Of a stretch of 64,000 nucleotides of DNA, positions 22,142-33,830 are shown in pieces; within the stretch, counting starts at the first letter, position 1; each line of letters opens with the position of its first letter. Origin of the DNA: Vombatus ursinus (taxonomy: Eukaryota > Chordata > Mammalia > Diprotodontia > Vombatidae); assembly GCF_900497805.2 (NCBI RefSeq), contig NW_020954570.1:13949940-14013939 (forward strand), written 5' to 3'. Under the pieces are notes generated by a model. It was not told the origin of the DNA, ran no database searches, and was given only the letters and a program-made list of their open reading frames with translations. The position numbers and the translations under genes are program-made.

Positions 22142-22665
22142 TGTGATGACTGGTCCATTGCTAGGCCTGACAGAACTGACTGCATGTTTGATCATTGATT
22201 GAACCACTTATGTAACTGGGAACTTTTTTCACTTGGTAACCTCTTTAGTCAGCTTCGTTTAGACAATTAGCATAAGAATCTTCTGGCCATGATTAGCCTA
22301 GCAAACTCTAATCCAGGTATACGAGGTTGACAGACTTTCCTAATCATAATGTCCTTTTGATTAATAAGGGGAGGTTGAAGTTGAGGCCACCAGCTGCCCC
22401 TAAAATCTTCTCCCCCTTGGTCTCTGTCCATTTTTGCAGTAACAACAATAAGATATAAAGGTAGAGATCCAGAACTCTGTGCTCTTGATAGGGGCATGCA
22501 TTCTTCTATTTGCCTGTGCCACCATCCCATGGCTGGCCATGGGACTGAAGGGCTGGGGGAGTTCATATACTTGCATGCCTGTGAGTAATACACTGCCTGA
22601 CTGCTGTTGATCCTTGAGTGCTTATGTTTCTTCTTGGTAGGTAATCCACCCATAATCTCCTCACA
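22142..22665. mobile_element. Solo LTR inside a MIR
   Basis: A 524-bp block starting TGTGATGACTGG and ending CTCCTCACA, flanked by AATAC (22137-22141) and AATAT (22666-22670), a near-perfect 5-bp duplication. A TATA-like ATATAAAGG lies near 22451. TG...CA ends plus a short duplication fit an LTR; five bases would suit an ERVL-type element. No internal sequence. Orientation likely plus from the TATA position. Confidence 0.55.
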
Positions 22666-22815
22666 AATATCCCTTGTAACTTCTTCATGTGGTTGTTGTG
22701 AGCATCTAATGAGAATTTAAATTCTTGTCAATCTTAAAGGACTATAAAAATGGCGATATATCAAAGTACTTTGCAAAACGTAAAGAGCTATATAAAAATG
22801 TCAGCTGCTGTTGTT
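22666..22815 (+). repeat. MIR, 3' half
   Basis: GTGGTTGTTGTGAGCATCTAA, AAGTACTTTGCAAAACG, AAAGAGCTATATAAAAATGTC and AGCTGCTGTTGTT make up the MIR 3' end, in register with the half at 22015-22141. Confidence 0.7.
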
Positions 22816-22944
22816 TCTATCATTCTTTGGCTTTTGCAACACTTAAAGGAGTTATTCAACATTTGTACAACTCACTACTACAGGAACAGCCCTACAAAAA
22901 GGCAACCCCCTTGACTAGTGAGATAATTATATACATCTAAGGCT

Positions 22945-23690
22945 AGGGGTGTTGATATACGCATGCCAGGGGATATTATCATGCAAGGTCCTATTCTTAG
23001 TCTTCATGAGTTCTTAACAGTAATGTTCCTTGGAGTGCTATACTATAGCTGGTGCTGCATGTTTGTTTGTTTCTAGATGGTGTTTTGCCTCAGGTAGTTT
23101 TGCAGGAATAAAGTTCATCTGTGTTGGAGGCCTTGGCAATATAGTAATGACTTGAAAATTAAAAAAACAAACAAACGAAACCTCCAGCACAGAATCGGAG
23201 TAGGGTAGCAGGAATTTGCCTTTTGTTTCGGGGAGTTCCCAACTGATGCATTTTTCCAGCAGATGAGATTTGTGTAAGATGTAGGGGAGAGGGAGACAAC
23301 TTGCCGTTTTTGCTTCTGACTCAGATGCCCACATAAGCGAGATATCATGGTTTTGCCAGGAGTTTCTGATAGGCCTACATGCTACTTACTGGAAGTTTAT
23401 AGATATTGCAATCCAATTCATTTGGGACTTGAAATGGGTATTTATTTGTTTTATTTCTAGTAATTAATAATAATTGATGAGTAATCTGCACAAGGATTTT
23501 TCATCTTTTCATCTATTGCATAGACAAAGTACAAAAAAAATAGCATTATAGTTCTTTTATTCAAATATCAATAAATCATTATCATGTTAGATATCAAGTT
23601 CAAATGTCCCCAGCCTATCCCTAAGATCCTAAACAAAACACATTACCCCAAGAAAGCAGTAAGAAAACTAGCCCAAACCTTCTCTTTTTA
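22945..23690. other. Unassigned
   Basis: No recognised repeat or gene. Two minus-strand frames near 23.0-23.35 kb overlap each other and match nothing I know. Confidence 0.35.
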
Positions 23691-25615
23691 AGTGCCTCAG
23701 AGTTCAGTCCTAACATCAACCCTGAAGTCAAGAAGTTGGCTGGGAGAATGGGCAAATAAAAAAAGGACCATACATTAATGAGCTATTATGGTGGCAAGGA
23801 TGCTCAAGACAGAAACACAGAAGAGAATGGCTCCAAAACATCTACAAAAAAGAAAAAAAAACAGAGGAAAAAAACAGCTTGGGCATAAATTCAACTAGAA
23901 TTCCTGGAAGAGATAAAGCAGCAGTTTTTAAAAAGATAAAAATGTTTCAATAAATAGAATAACAGCTCTTGAAAAACGAAATTGGAAAAAAAAAAAAAAG
24001 TGAAAGCAGTGACAGAAGGAACTGGAACAGCTTGGCACAAGAGGTACAAAATATTGCCCAAACATCAAACTTGCTGGAAATAGAATGGACCAAATAGAAG
24101 TCAATGACTTCATGAGGAAACAAAAAATGTTAAAACACAATCAAAAGGCTGAAATAAAAATAGAAGGAAATGTAAAGTGTTTCATAGCAAAAACAACTGA
24201 CCTGGAAAACAGATTGAGGAAAAAATATTTAAGAATCATTGGACAATCTGAATGCCACTGCTGCCAGAAAAAAAAAAAAGCCTTTATCATATTTCCAGAA
24301 TTCATAAAAGAAACTGTCCAGAATTCTTAGAACCAGAGGGCAAAATGGAAATAGAAAGAATCTACTAGTCAGTCCCTGAAAAAATAAAAACTCACACACA
24401 CACAAAAAACCCCCAAATCTAGAATTTCCAGGTCAAAGAAAAACCACTGCAAGTAACCAGAAAGAAAGAGTTCAAGTACCAACAAACCACAGTCAGGATC
24501 ACCCACAATTTAGTAGCTATCACTACAAAAGAATAGAGAATTTGGAATATAATGTTAAAGATATGAGTCAAGATTAACTTAAGTAGCAAAACTGAGTGGT
24601 ATTTCAGGGGGGGAAATGGATCTTTAATGAAATAGAAGACTTCCAAGCATTTCTGATGAAAAGGCTAAAGCTGCATAGAATTTTGATGTTCGAATACAGG
24701 TTTGAAGAGAAACATAAAAAGGCAAGTGAATTCACAGTGATAAAGGTCTTTAAAAGGATAAACTGGTTACATTCAAATATGGAGAGAATGTATATATATA
24801 TGTGTATATATCTATATATATCTCCCTATGAACCCTATCATCATCCAGGTTGGTAAAGCGAGTCTAATTACACCAAGTCTGGAATGATGATCTTATGACA
24901 CGAATAGAAAGAGTAAGGAAGAAGAACACGCTAACAGGACAGGGAAAGAAAGGCGAGGGAGAATGATCTAACATAATCAGGGTGCACAAGTAGACATCCA
25001 CAGAAACAAGGAAGGAGCAAGCAGCGCTTGAACCTCATTTTCATGTGAACTAGACAAAAGAAGGAAGAATATATGCAAACACAGTTGGAAGCAGAAATAC
25101 ATTTTACTGAAGAAGAGAAAAGGAGGGGAAAAGAGAAAAAGGGAGAAGGGGACTTAGAGGAAGGATAGATTAAGAGAAGGACTAGTCCTTGGCAAAACAA
25201 ATTCCAGGGATGTACAAAAAATATTTATAGCTCTTTTTGAGGTGAATGGTACCTATAAATTAGGGAATGGATGAACATGTCATTATATAAATGTAATGGA
25301 ATACTGTAGTGCTGAACTCATGTCAGCATTATGACTAAACAAGATTCCAGAAGATTAATGATGAAAGATGCTACCCACCTCCCAAGATAGCAAGGTGAAG
25401 GATTCAGAATGAGATGATCTTTTTTTTTGACAATGACTGATGTGGACATTTGTTTTAATTAACTATATATTTATAATGAGTTTTGTATTGTGTTCTTGGT
25501 GGAATGGGGGCTTAAAGTGGGAGGATAAGAAGATGAATCTTGGCTGATTAAAACCAGTTACATTTTGTTTGAAAAAATGTTTTAAGTTATCCAGAAATTA
25601 AAAAAACAACAACAC
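23690..25615 (+). mobile_element. HAL1-like / internally deleted L1, copy C
   Basis: ORF1-type sequence (about 23746-24750) is followed by a purine-rich spacer like that of copy B (about 24850-25200). Then, directly, comes the last part of L1 (TGTACAAAAAATATTTATAGC at 25212), a 3' UTR and an A-rich end (25595-25610). No RT or endonuclease text lies between. ORF1 without ORF2 is the layout of HAL1 (half-L1) elements, which are known in marsupials. Coding part is riddled with stops. A deleted L1 is the alternative. Confidence 0.6.
24790..24826. repeat. (TA)n/(TATC)n microsatellite
   Basis: Alternating TA with TGTA and TC interruptions inside the L1 spacer. Confidence 0.7.
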
Positions 25616-25629
25616 GTAATTTCCCTCAG

Positions 25630-25865
25630 TGACTTTAAGTAACTATGCTTGGATAAGCATCAACAAAGAATACCAAAAGAACTGGTAAGTGTGATTGTTG
25701 AGCCCTTATCTGTGATCTTGGAAAAAAGAGTGAAGATTGGAAGAAGTTTCACAGGACTGGAAGAGGGCCAGTAACAGCCCATTTACCATGGATTGTACAA
25801 ACTATAGGCAGAGGATGGCAAGCTTGATTTTATTTTGTGGCAAAATTCTAGAATGTTTTATTAAA
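25630..25865 (+). repeat. CR1/L3 reverse-transcriptase fragment
   Basis: One frame at about 25792-25865 reads NYRQRMASLILFCGKILECF, which matches the conserved CR1/L3 block NYRP.SLTS.PGKILE. Upstream text (TGGAAGAGGGCCAGTAAC) also fits. Old, non-functional LINE relic. Confidence 0.55.
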
Positions 25866-25946
25866 TGGTGAAAAGAGTTCTAGTCAGAGGATACTTGGGT
25901 TTGGATTTGGTTGCTGACACTGACTAATTGTGTGACTATGGGTTAG
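25866..25946 (+). repeat. MIR 5' fragment
   Basis: GAGTTCTAGTCAGAGGATAC, GGGTTTGGATTTGG and AATTGTGTGACTATGGG match the MIR tRNA-like head. Confidence 0.6.
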
Positions 25947-26460
25947 TCAGTCAATAAGCATTTGTTTGTTGTCATTTCAGTCGTGTCCAACTCTTCATGA
26001 ACCCATTTGGGGTTTTCTTGGCAAAGATACTGGAGTGATTTACCATTTCCTTCTCCAGCTCATTTTATAGATAGGGAAACTGAGGCAAACAGGGTTAAGT
26101 GACTTGCCTAGGGTCATACAGCTAGTGTCTGAAGCCAGATTTGAACTCAAGTCTTCCTGACTCTAGGCCTAGCACTCTCTCCACTGTACCACCTAGCTAC
26201 CCTGAGCCTTTATTAAGCACCCTCTATGTGCCAGGCACTGTGCTAAGCACTGAGGATATAAAGAGCAGCAAAAGGTAGTCCTTACTCTTGATGAGCTCAC
26301 AATCTAATGGGGAGAAAACACGCAAATAACTATATACAAGCAAGCTATATACAGGATAAATAAGGAAGGTACTAAAATTAAAAGGGAATGGGAAAGGCTT
26401 CCTGTAGAGAAGGAAGAATTTGAAACAGGTCTTGAAGGCATGTTCAAGTGAGGACATAAA
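25947..26460 (-). repeat. L2 3' end split by MAR1
   Basis: CAGTCAATAAGCATTT (25947-25963) continues after the SINE as TTTATTAAGCACCCTCTATG, TGCCAGGCACTGTGCTAAGC and CTCACAATCTAATGGGGAG to about 26460. This is the marsupial L2 3' end on the minus strand. Confidence 0.75.
25964..26203 (-). repeat. MAR1 CORE-SINE, minus strand
   Basis: TTCAGTCGTGTCCAACTC, CCATTTGGGGTTTTCTTGGC, CTCCAGCTCATTTTATAG, GGTTAAGTGACTTGCC and CACCTAGCTACCC, in the order of a nearly complete MAR1 read backwards. AGCATTT and AGCCTTT on the two sides are a likely imperfect target duplication within the L2. Confidence 0.88.
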
Positions 26461-26946
26461 GACTAAGCCCTCTGTGGGAAGAGGCCTGAGGCCTCAGACC
26501 TTTATTTCTCCACCATGGCCCTCCTAATGTTTCTCTGGCTGTTGAGTCACCTAAAAGTGAAGGAGATGGGAGATGGTTATGACTAGCTTGAAAAGATTAA
26601 AGAGCCAGTCACCAAAAGGTCCAGAAATAGGGTCCATGCTTGACTTCATAGCCTGCCAGTCCAGCATTGAGAGTTGGAGGAATGAGGAGTAACTTTCAGG
26701 ACCCAGCCCAATGATAGCTGAGATTTAGTTTTATCTGGATGCTATACTGCATTTGGATGTGAACTTGGTAGGACTGATGCTATGTAGAAACTGTGTTATC
26801 TGAGAACATTCTCCCTAGAGACTGAGGTGATATAGGGGAAAGCATATTTCCAGATGCTGGAAGGAAATGTTTATACTTCTGAGTTTGCTCTATCTTTTGA
26901 AAAAGCTAATTAATGTTATTTGGTTAAACAAAATAGGAGAATTAAG
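26461..26946. other. Unassigned
   Basis: No gene or repeat that I recognise. Confidence 0.35.
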
Positions 26947-27060
26947 CTGGGCTTGGAGTCAGAAAGATTCATCTACATGAGTTCAAATCCGGCCTTAGAC
27001 TTACTAATTGTGTGACCCTGGGCAAGTTACTTAACCTTGTGTGACTGAACAACAACAAAG
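26947..27060 (+). repeat. SINE (MAR1-like), shortened
   Basis: GGGCTTGGAGTCAGAAAGATTC, GTTCAAATCCGGCCTTAG, TGTGTGACCCTGGGCAAG, ending in GTGTGACTGAACAACAACAA, the MAR1 3' end. The middle of the CORE region is missing. Confidence 0.75.
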
Positions 27061-27560
27061 TGAAGTTACACACCCTAAAAATAGACTTGGTGGAAAACAA
27101 GTAATTGGTGCCAGATGTGAGAGGGAACATTCTTATTCAGACCCAGAGGTGGTGGAGAAGTTCTTGGGGTCACTTGTCAATACCAGGCTTTGGTGAGGCT
27201 CAGGTAGGAGGGATTTTGTATTGGGATCAGAAACTGGGAGAGGATCTAGTTAAATTAACTATCTAAGGTAGCAGGAGAGGTATGACTCAGAAACCACTAC
27301 AGCCAGTCAGGAGATTTATCTAGTCAGAAGATGAAAGTATTAAATGCCTGAAAGAATTAAAATAGGTCAGAAAAGTAGAAAAGTACAACCCTGTCTATCT
27401 TTGTCTATATGCTTCATGGGCATTATAATGATAGCCTAAGTGAATATATAATGGAGTACTATCATTGTAACTATAACATCAAACTTTATAAAGTTTACAA
27501 TTATCACGAACCTCTTTCCAGGCCTCCAGTCTCTCATCTCCAAATGCCTATCAGACTTAT
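27061..27560. other. Unassigned
   Basis: No gene or repeat that I recognise. Confidence 0.35.
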
Positions 27561-27561
27561 T

Positions 27562-27795
27562 GAATACAATTCAATTCAATAAACATTTATTAAGCACCTA
27601 TTATGTGCCAGGCACTGTGCTAAGCACCAGGGATATAAAAAGAGGCAGAAGATAGTCTGTCCCCTCAGGTAGCTTACAATCTAATAGGGGAAACAACATG
27701 CAAACAAACATATACAAAGCAAGCTATGTACAGGATAAATAAGAAATAATTAAGGCACTGGAAAGGGAAGGCAGTGGAATTAAGAGAGGTTGGAG
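27562..27795 (-). repeat. L2 3' end, minus strand
   Basis: AATTCAATAAACATTTATTAAG, then CACCTATTATGTGCCAGGC, ACTGTGCTAAGCACCAGGG, AGCTTACAATCTAATAGGGG and GCAAGCTATGTACAGG, same order as the copy at 26.2 kb. Confidence 0.8.
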
Positions 27796-28043
27796 TCTCC
27801 CTCAAGGCCCACAGCTGATATTGCCACCATCTGTGCTCTAGGCCAGCCCCCACTCCAGTGGGGGGACCTCTGTTTATGACCTCTTAGGCTGTCTTTGACT
27901 GGATATATCCCCTCACCTCAACCTTTTGTTGGTTCTGCTGTTCCAGAATTCAATTTGAGGTATTTTTTTATGGTTGTTTGGAGAGGAATGTTGGGAGAGC
28001 ATGACTGTCGTGCTTTCTATGTGCCACCATCTTGGCTCTAAAC
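27796..28043 (-). mobile_element. L1 5' UTR-like end, minus strand
   Basis: Ends on the plus strand with GTGCCACCATCTTGGCTCT, the reverse complement of a typical L1 5' start. Upstream lies GGTTCTGCTGTTCCAGAATTC and a Gly/Cys-poor TTTGAGGTATTTT block. Placement as L1 5' UTR is from general resemblance; no ORF1 is attached. Confidence 0.4.
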
Positions 28044-28059
28044 CTAATGCATATCTTTA

Positions 28060-28977
28060 TAAAGATATTTTATTTTTACCCCAATTACATATTTAAACAT
28101 TTTTTTAAGTTTTGAGTTCCAAATTCTATTCTTCCCTCCCTCTTTCCCCTCCCCTCTCCCTGAGACATTAAGCAATCAGATATAGGTTATATATGTGCAA
28201 TCATGTAAAACATTTTCACATTAGTTATTTTGTACAAGAAGACTCAAAAAAAAGAAAAAGAATGAAAGAGTGAAAATAGCATGCTTCAATCCATATTCAA
28301 ATAGTATCTGTTCTTTCTCTGGAGGCAGCATGCTTCATCATGAGTCATATGGGATTGTCTTGGGTCATGTATTGCTGAGAAAAGCTAAGTCATTCATTCA
28401 CAATTGTTCATTGTACAATATTGCTGTTACTGTGTATGACATTGTCTTGGTTCTGCTCACTTCACTTTGCGTCAGTTCATGTAAGTCTTTCCAGGTTTTT
28501 CTGGGAATTTTTTTTGGGAGCTAGGCAATGCTGTTAAGTGACTTGGGCAGGGTCACACAGCTAGTAAGTGTCAAGTGTCTGAGGCTGGATTTGAACTTAG
28601 GTCTTCCTGACTCTAGGGCTGGGTTCTGTCCCCGTGCCACCTAGCTGCCCCCTTTCCACATTTTTCTGAAATTATCCTGCTTATATTTCTTATGACACAA
28701 TAATATTCTGTTGCAATCGTATACCACATCTTGTTTAGCTGTTCCCCAATTGATGGGCATCCCTTGGATTTCCAATTCTTAGCCATCACAAAAAGTCTGC
28801 TATAAATATTTTTGTACAAATAAGTCCTTTCTCCCTTTTTGTGATGTCTTTGGGATATAGACCTAGTAGTGGTATTGCTGGATCAAAGAGAATGCATGGT
28901 TTTATAGCCCTTTGGACATAGTTCCAAATTGCTCTCCAGAAATGGTTGGATCCCTTCACAACTCCATCAACAATGGT
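28060..28977 (-). mobile_element. LINE L1, 5'-truncated, minus strand
   Basis: L1 3' UTR and the end of ORF2 on the minus strand (frame at 28613-28819 shows MAKNWKSKGCPSIGEQLNK). Flanks TAATGCATATCTTTA (28045-28059) and TAATGTATGCTTTA (28978-28991) are a likely imperfect target duplication. A SINE interrupts it at 28504-28652. Confidence 0.85.
28504..28652 (-). repeat. tRNA-SINE, minus strand, in L1
   Basis: T-rich start, GTTAAGTGACTTGGGCAGGG, AGCTAGTAAGTGTCAAGTG, CACCTAGCTGCCCC. Flanked by TTTCCAGGTTTTTCTG (28488-28503) and TTTCCACATTTTTCTG (28653-28668), 14 of 16 identical. Confidence 0.9.
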
Positions 28978-28994
28978 AATGTATGCTTTAAATG

Positions 28995-30025
28995 ATAAAT
29001 TTGTTACTAAGAGAATCTAGGATTTGCCTTACCCTTAAGGGTAAGGTAAGAGAGAGCACAGCCAGGTCTTGGGAAGAGGAAGGGTAATGCTTACAGCAGC
29101 ATATTCAACTCAATTAATCATGTGTTTGGCTCCAGATAAAAATTCTTAAGTTCTTATATTAAGTCAATTTAATAGCATCATGTTTTTGTGATTTCTAAAC
29201 CTTGGAAACTCAAGTCTTTCAGACGTCATAGCATTTTTCATCACTATTCTGATGACAGCATTATTAAGCAAAATTGGTTTGCCAGGTTTCTAACCACTTA
29301 GCATGTCATCTCTTGTTCTATTATGAAAATTCTGCCTTGTAAAGAAAGCAATTCAAGACATGTCTTCATTGTCTCGACAGTGAGCTGCCACGCAAACAGA
29401 AATGCATCCTGGATTCTAGCCCGTGTTCCTCAGTGCTCCAGGGATTCATCTGCATTGCGTAGAAGCTTCTAATCTAGGTCCTTTGTAACAGAATCTGTTG
29501 GGCCATTCCTATAAGCTCCCAGTGGCTATATAACATCATTATGTTAACTGGATATGAAGGGACTGTTCTTGAGGGAAATATTTGGGGTGATTGTGTGGAG
29601 TCATTTATGCATTTTGTTTTAAATACTGCTGTCTGTCTGACACTCTGTGCATACTAAAACTTTATTACTAATCATTATATCCCAAAGGTGAAATGTTCCA
29701 CTAGAATTATACTACAATCCAAGGTTCATTGCTAACCATATTCAAAATACTATTTTCCCTTTAGAAAGATCACAGTGAATTCAAGTATGCTGATAATGGA
29801 TTGACTAAAGAACAATATCTAAAGATGTTGTTCTGTACATAGTTATTGCAACTAGATGACTTCTAATGCCCATTCTAGCTCTAATAATGTGCTGTGATAG
29901 AGTTGTATAATGGAAGCAGCTTGTAACCTCTTTTTCCTTCCAGTTACTTATATTTAACTCTTATTAGAGCCACCAAAGGATTGACAACTTTTCACATCTG
30001 AATCAGATAACTAGGTTTTGATTCT
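28995..30025. other. Unassigned
   Basis: No gene or recognised repeat on either strand. Confidence 0.35.
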
Positions 30026-30029
30026 GGCT

Positions 30030-30550
30030 CTACTTTTTAAATAATAGATTTTTATATAGCCTAGATTTTCCCCTGTATCTTTTCCTTTCCCTTCCCAGTC
30101 ATTCATTATTTGGAAAAAAAAAAAAAAAGGAAAGTGGGAAAGAAAGAAAAAGAGGAAAAGAAAAAATTAAGCAAAACTGATTGTTACATTAAAAAAAATT
30201 GACTTTATATGCCATGGTTCATATTGTGGACTGCTCACCTCTGCCAAAGAATGGAGGAAGCGTCTTCGCATATCTCTTGTTTGAAGCTAAGTTTTTTCTT
30301 TATATTTTCAAAGCATTCATTTCCAATTGCTTTGTGATGGTCATTCTTTTCATTTACATTGTTGTGGTCATTGTGTATATATGAGATGTTTGGTGTATAT
30401 GAGATGTTTCTTTTTGTTAACAAATTCCTTGGGGATACGTGGCTAGCAATGGTTCTCTGGGTTAAAGGGTACTTGCATAATTCCAAATAATTTTCTGTCT
30501 TCTAGAATGGTTGTACAAATTCAGTTCCATGAACAGTTCACTACAGTTCC
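30030..30550 (-). mobile_element. Old L1-like 3' region, minus strand
   Basis: The order TTTTCCCCTGTATC (UTR-like, T-rich), GGGGATACGTGGCTAGCAATG, TTAAAGGGTACTTGCATAATTCC and CTAGAATGGTTGTAC parallels younger minus-strand L1 ends at 28.85 and 33.68 kb, but with much divergence. Judged an old L1 or HAL1 relic. Confidence 0.4.
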
Positions 30551-30961
30551 TTTCTTTTCAGTACTTAACTTTTTATGTTACTGAGATCTGGATTTGTAAT
30601 AGATGTCACAACACATTAGACACTAGGCTACACACACACACTCACACACACCACACAAAATCTGGGAAATAGTGATCAACAGGTTTTCCAAGAGATAGTT
30701 GTATGACACGAAGAAGGGCAGATGCAAAAAAAAAAGTGAGGAAAAATATCTTTAAGGTCACATTGATACAAAACCATACCAAAAAACAAAAACAAAAAAC
30801 CCAGCTGTAAAACAAGTGAATGGTTAACGTATCAATTAGAATTTGGATTACCATTTTTAAACAGAAAAAGTAGCAAGAAAGGAACAAAGTTGCAAACAAT
30901 CCTAGTTTTGCACCAGCTGAAAAACAAAAGATCATCTCTTTGGAATAGTTTTGGTCAATTA

Positions 30962-32115
30962 GTCAACAAACTTATTATGTTCTAACCACTGTATTAAGTG
31001 CTGAGGATACAAAGAAAGGCAAAAACAGCCTCCCCTCTCCACCTCTACCCCCGCTAAGAAAGCCCCATTCCAATAGCGGAAACAACATGTTAATAACTAG
31101 GTTTATATGTATGATATATACAGAGTATATGGAAGGTAATCTCAGAGGGGGGAAGACACTAGTAGGTGGGGGAACTGAGAAAGGCCTCATGCAAAAGTGG
31201 TATTTGAGTTTAGCCTTGAAGAAAGAGAGAGAGGAGGAGAGAGAGAGTGTTCTAGGCACAGCCAGTGACCAGCGCAGTGACTGGCACAAAAAAGGGAAAT
31301 GCAGTAACATGTTTGAGGAATAGACAGTGGACCAATGAAGCTGAATCATAGAGTGTGGAGAAAAGAAAAATATACAATTAGAAAGGTAGGAGGAGGCGAG
31401 ATTGTAAAAGACTTTAAATGCCAAAGAGAGAGCTTTATAGTTGATCCTTGAGATAATCGGGCTATATTTTTAGAGTTGAAAGGTGCCATCCCCTTCATGT
31501 TACAGACATGGAAAGTGAGGCCCAGAGAGGTTAAGTGATATGCCTAAGGTCACATGACTGGTAAGTGGCAGAAAAGGATTTTAAACCAGAACCTGTGATC
31601 CATTTACATTTATTGAGTAAGGGGAATGACCTTTGCTTTAGGAATATCATTTTGGCACCAAACAATGGATTAGAGGGGAAGAAAGACATTCGAGTCAGGG
31701 CAACCAATTAGAAGGCAATTACAGTAGTTAAAGTAAGAAGTGATTAAGACCTGAACTAAGTGGGTCATTGTGTCCATGAAGTGTGGAGAATGTATATATG
31801 GGAGACTCTGTGAAGCAAAAAACAACAAGATTTGGCAACTGATTATATATGTAGGGTAAGCAAGAAATAATTTACGATGGCATCAGTGTTGCATAGATGG
31901 CTAGAAGAGTAGTGGTGCCTCAGTAGCAATAGTAAATTTCAGAAAAGGGGAAGAAGTTGGACAAAAAGATAATAAGTTCTATTTTGGACATGTTGGGTTT
32001 GAGATATCCAAAAGATGGCTTGTACTCAGGAGAGAGATTGGAACCCAGGAGAGGAATTAATGTGATTATTCAGGGAGAAGTACTGTCATGTTCTCCAGGG
32101 AAGATCTTTGGCCCA
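30962..32115 (-). mobile_element. L2 LINE, 3' kilobase, minus strand
   Basis: Starts with the L2 3' end (TTATTATGTTCTAACCACTG, GGATACAAAGAAAGGC). On the minus strand the frame 30975-31424 reads AFKVFYNLASSYLSNCIFFF with LAVPRTLSLS and KAKLKYHFCMRPF, matching the end of L2 ORF2 (...YKAL..LAP.YL, LLAVPRTR, LKCHLLREAF). RT-proximal text reaches about 32110 (GGACATGTTGGGTTTGAGATA). A MIR is nested at 31462-31600. Dead relic. Confidence 0.75.
31462..31600 (-). repeat. MIR, minus strand, inside L2
   Basis: CATGTTACAGACATGGAAAG, GAGGCCCAGAGAGGTTAAG, CCTAAGGTCACATGACTGG. Short and diverged. Confidence 0.65.
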
Positions 32116-32584
32116 AGAGCAAGAAGAGTCACTTCACCTATATAGGGCACTTAATGATTTTGGTATCAGGGTGGGAGAAACTTCCATATGGCTTTACGAA
32201 AGGTTCAATTCCTGTTGGCTCTTTTTTTTTTTTGTCTGAGTTCTATAGGAGAATAGGAGAATTGTAAACTTTGTATCAGAGGCTCCTTCTGGGCATGCGG
32301 GATCTGAGTATACTTTGGAGACCTCTAGATTCTTGAGTCTATTGACACTACGCAGACAATCCGAGGACACCATGTGACACTTCCTCCAATAGTAGTAACC
32401 ATATGATCTTCTAAGCACACAGATTCACAGAGATCAAAACACAAACTAGTTTTCTTGGGTTTTTTTGCAACTTAGTAGACATAAAAAGGCCTCACACAAG
32501 ACTTCTTAGAGAATGAAGAGAGCTCCCTTTCTAACAAGCACAGCAACCCTTCCCCGTCCCCATCACCTGTAAAGTCTTCATAGT
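32116..32584. other. Unassigned
   Basis: No gene or repeat that I recognise. Confidence 0.35.
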
Positions 32585-32735
32585 CTTTTTTTTTTTAAGG
32601 CAATTGGGGTTAAGTGACTTGCCCAGGGTCATACAGCTAGTAAGTGTCAAGTGTTTGGTCTGACGCTGGATTTGAACTCAGGTCCTCCTGACTTCAGGGC
32701 CGGTGCTCTATCCACTGCACCATCTAGCTGCCCCC
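32585..32735 (-). repeat. tRNA-SINE, minus strand
   Basis: Poly-T, CAATTGGGGTTAAGTGACTTG, CCCAGGGTCATACAGCTAG, CAGGTCCTCCTGACTTCAGGG, ending ATCTAGCTGCCCC. Little diverged. Flanks share a weak ATAGTCT motif only. Confidence 0.9.
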
Positions 32736-33029
32736 ATCATGTATAGTCTTGCACCTGGTAGAATTATAGAAAAGGGGAAGGCTGCTGTTGGTTTGCTTTT
32801 CCAGATCAGACTCCCCTCAGGGACCAACTTTTCTACACTGCATGACTCTTTTCCTGACAATTCTCACTAGGTAGGTAGATTACTGTTTCTTTTCTTCAGG
32901 TAGCAACCCTAGCTCCAAGCTGATGGCGGCTCCTCCCCACAGGCTCTTTTTGCCCACTGTCTGTTTCTTGTAGCTCATTACCTTTGCTGGCTTCCATAAT
33001 ACTGCTTCTCTCTTGAAAATGGAACTTTT

Positions 33030-33758
33030 CTTTTTTTAGGAGGCTGTGACTTTTTTTGTAATATTTTATTTTTCTCTCAATTACATGTAAAAATGATTTT
33101 TAACATTTGTGTTTTTTTTTTTTAATTTTGGGTTCCAAATTCTATCCTTCCCTCCCTCTCCTCTCCCCGAGACAGTAAGCAATCTGATATAGGTTATACA
33201 TGTGCAATCATATAAAATATATTTCCATATTAGTGATTTTGTGGAAGAAAACACGAACCAAAAAAAATGAAAGGAAGAAAGTGAAAAATAGTATGCTTCA
33301 GTTTGGAGCCGGATAGCATTTTTTATCATCAGTCTTTTGGAACTGTCTTGGATCACTGTATTGCTAAGAATAGCTAAATTATTCATTCACAATTGTTCAT
33401 TGTATAATATTGTTTTTACTGTGCACGATGTTCTCCTGGTTCTGCTCACTTCATTCTGCATTAATTCATGTCAGTCTTTCCTGGTTTTTCTGAAATCATT
33501 TTGCTCATTATTTCTTACAACACAATAATGTTCCATTACCATCACATACCACAACTTGTCACTTCCCAACTGATAGACATCCCTTCAATTTCCAATTCTT
33601 GGCCACCACAAAAAGAGCTGCTAGAAATATTTTTGTACAAATAGGTCCTCCCCCCGCGCCTTTTTAAATCTCTTTGGGATACAGACCTAGTAGTGGTATT
33701 GCTGGAGCAAAGGGTATGCACAGTTTTATAGCCCTTGGGGCATAGTTCCAAATTGTTC
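33030..33758 (-). mobile_element. LINE L1, 5'-truncated, with 14-bp target duplication
   Basis: The 14-bp AAAATGGAACTTTT stands at 33016-33029 and again at 33759-33772. Between them is a minus-strand L1 end (3' UTR, then the C-terminal end of ORF2). The first nick would be right after TTTT, the usual L1 endonuclease preference. On the left there are two T runs (33031-33037 and 33051-33057) with 13 bases in between, as left by a short 3' transduction. Confidence 0.9.
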
Positions 33759-33830
33759 AAAATGGAACTTTTTCATCTTACATAGGAGATCAGTTCTCCC
33801 TTGACTGGGCCCTGTGATAATTGTCTAGAG

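Noticed and set aside
30975-31424. 149-codon minus-strand open frame as a host gene
   Set aside because: Its text matches the end of L2 ORF2, so it is a LINE relic.
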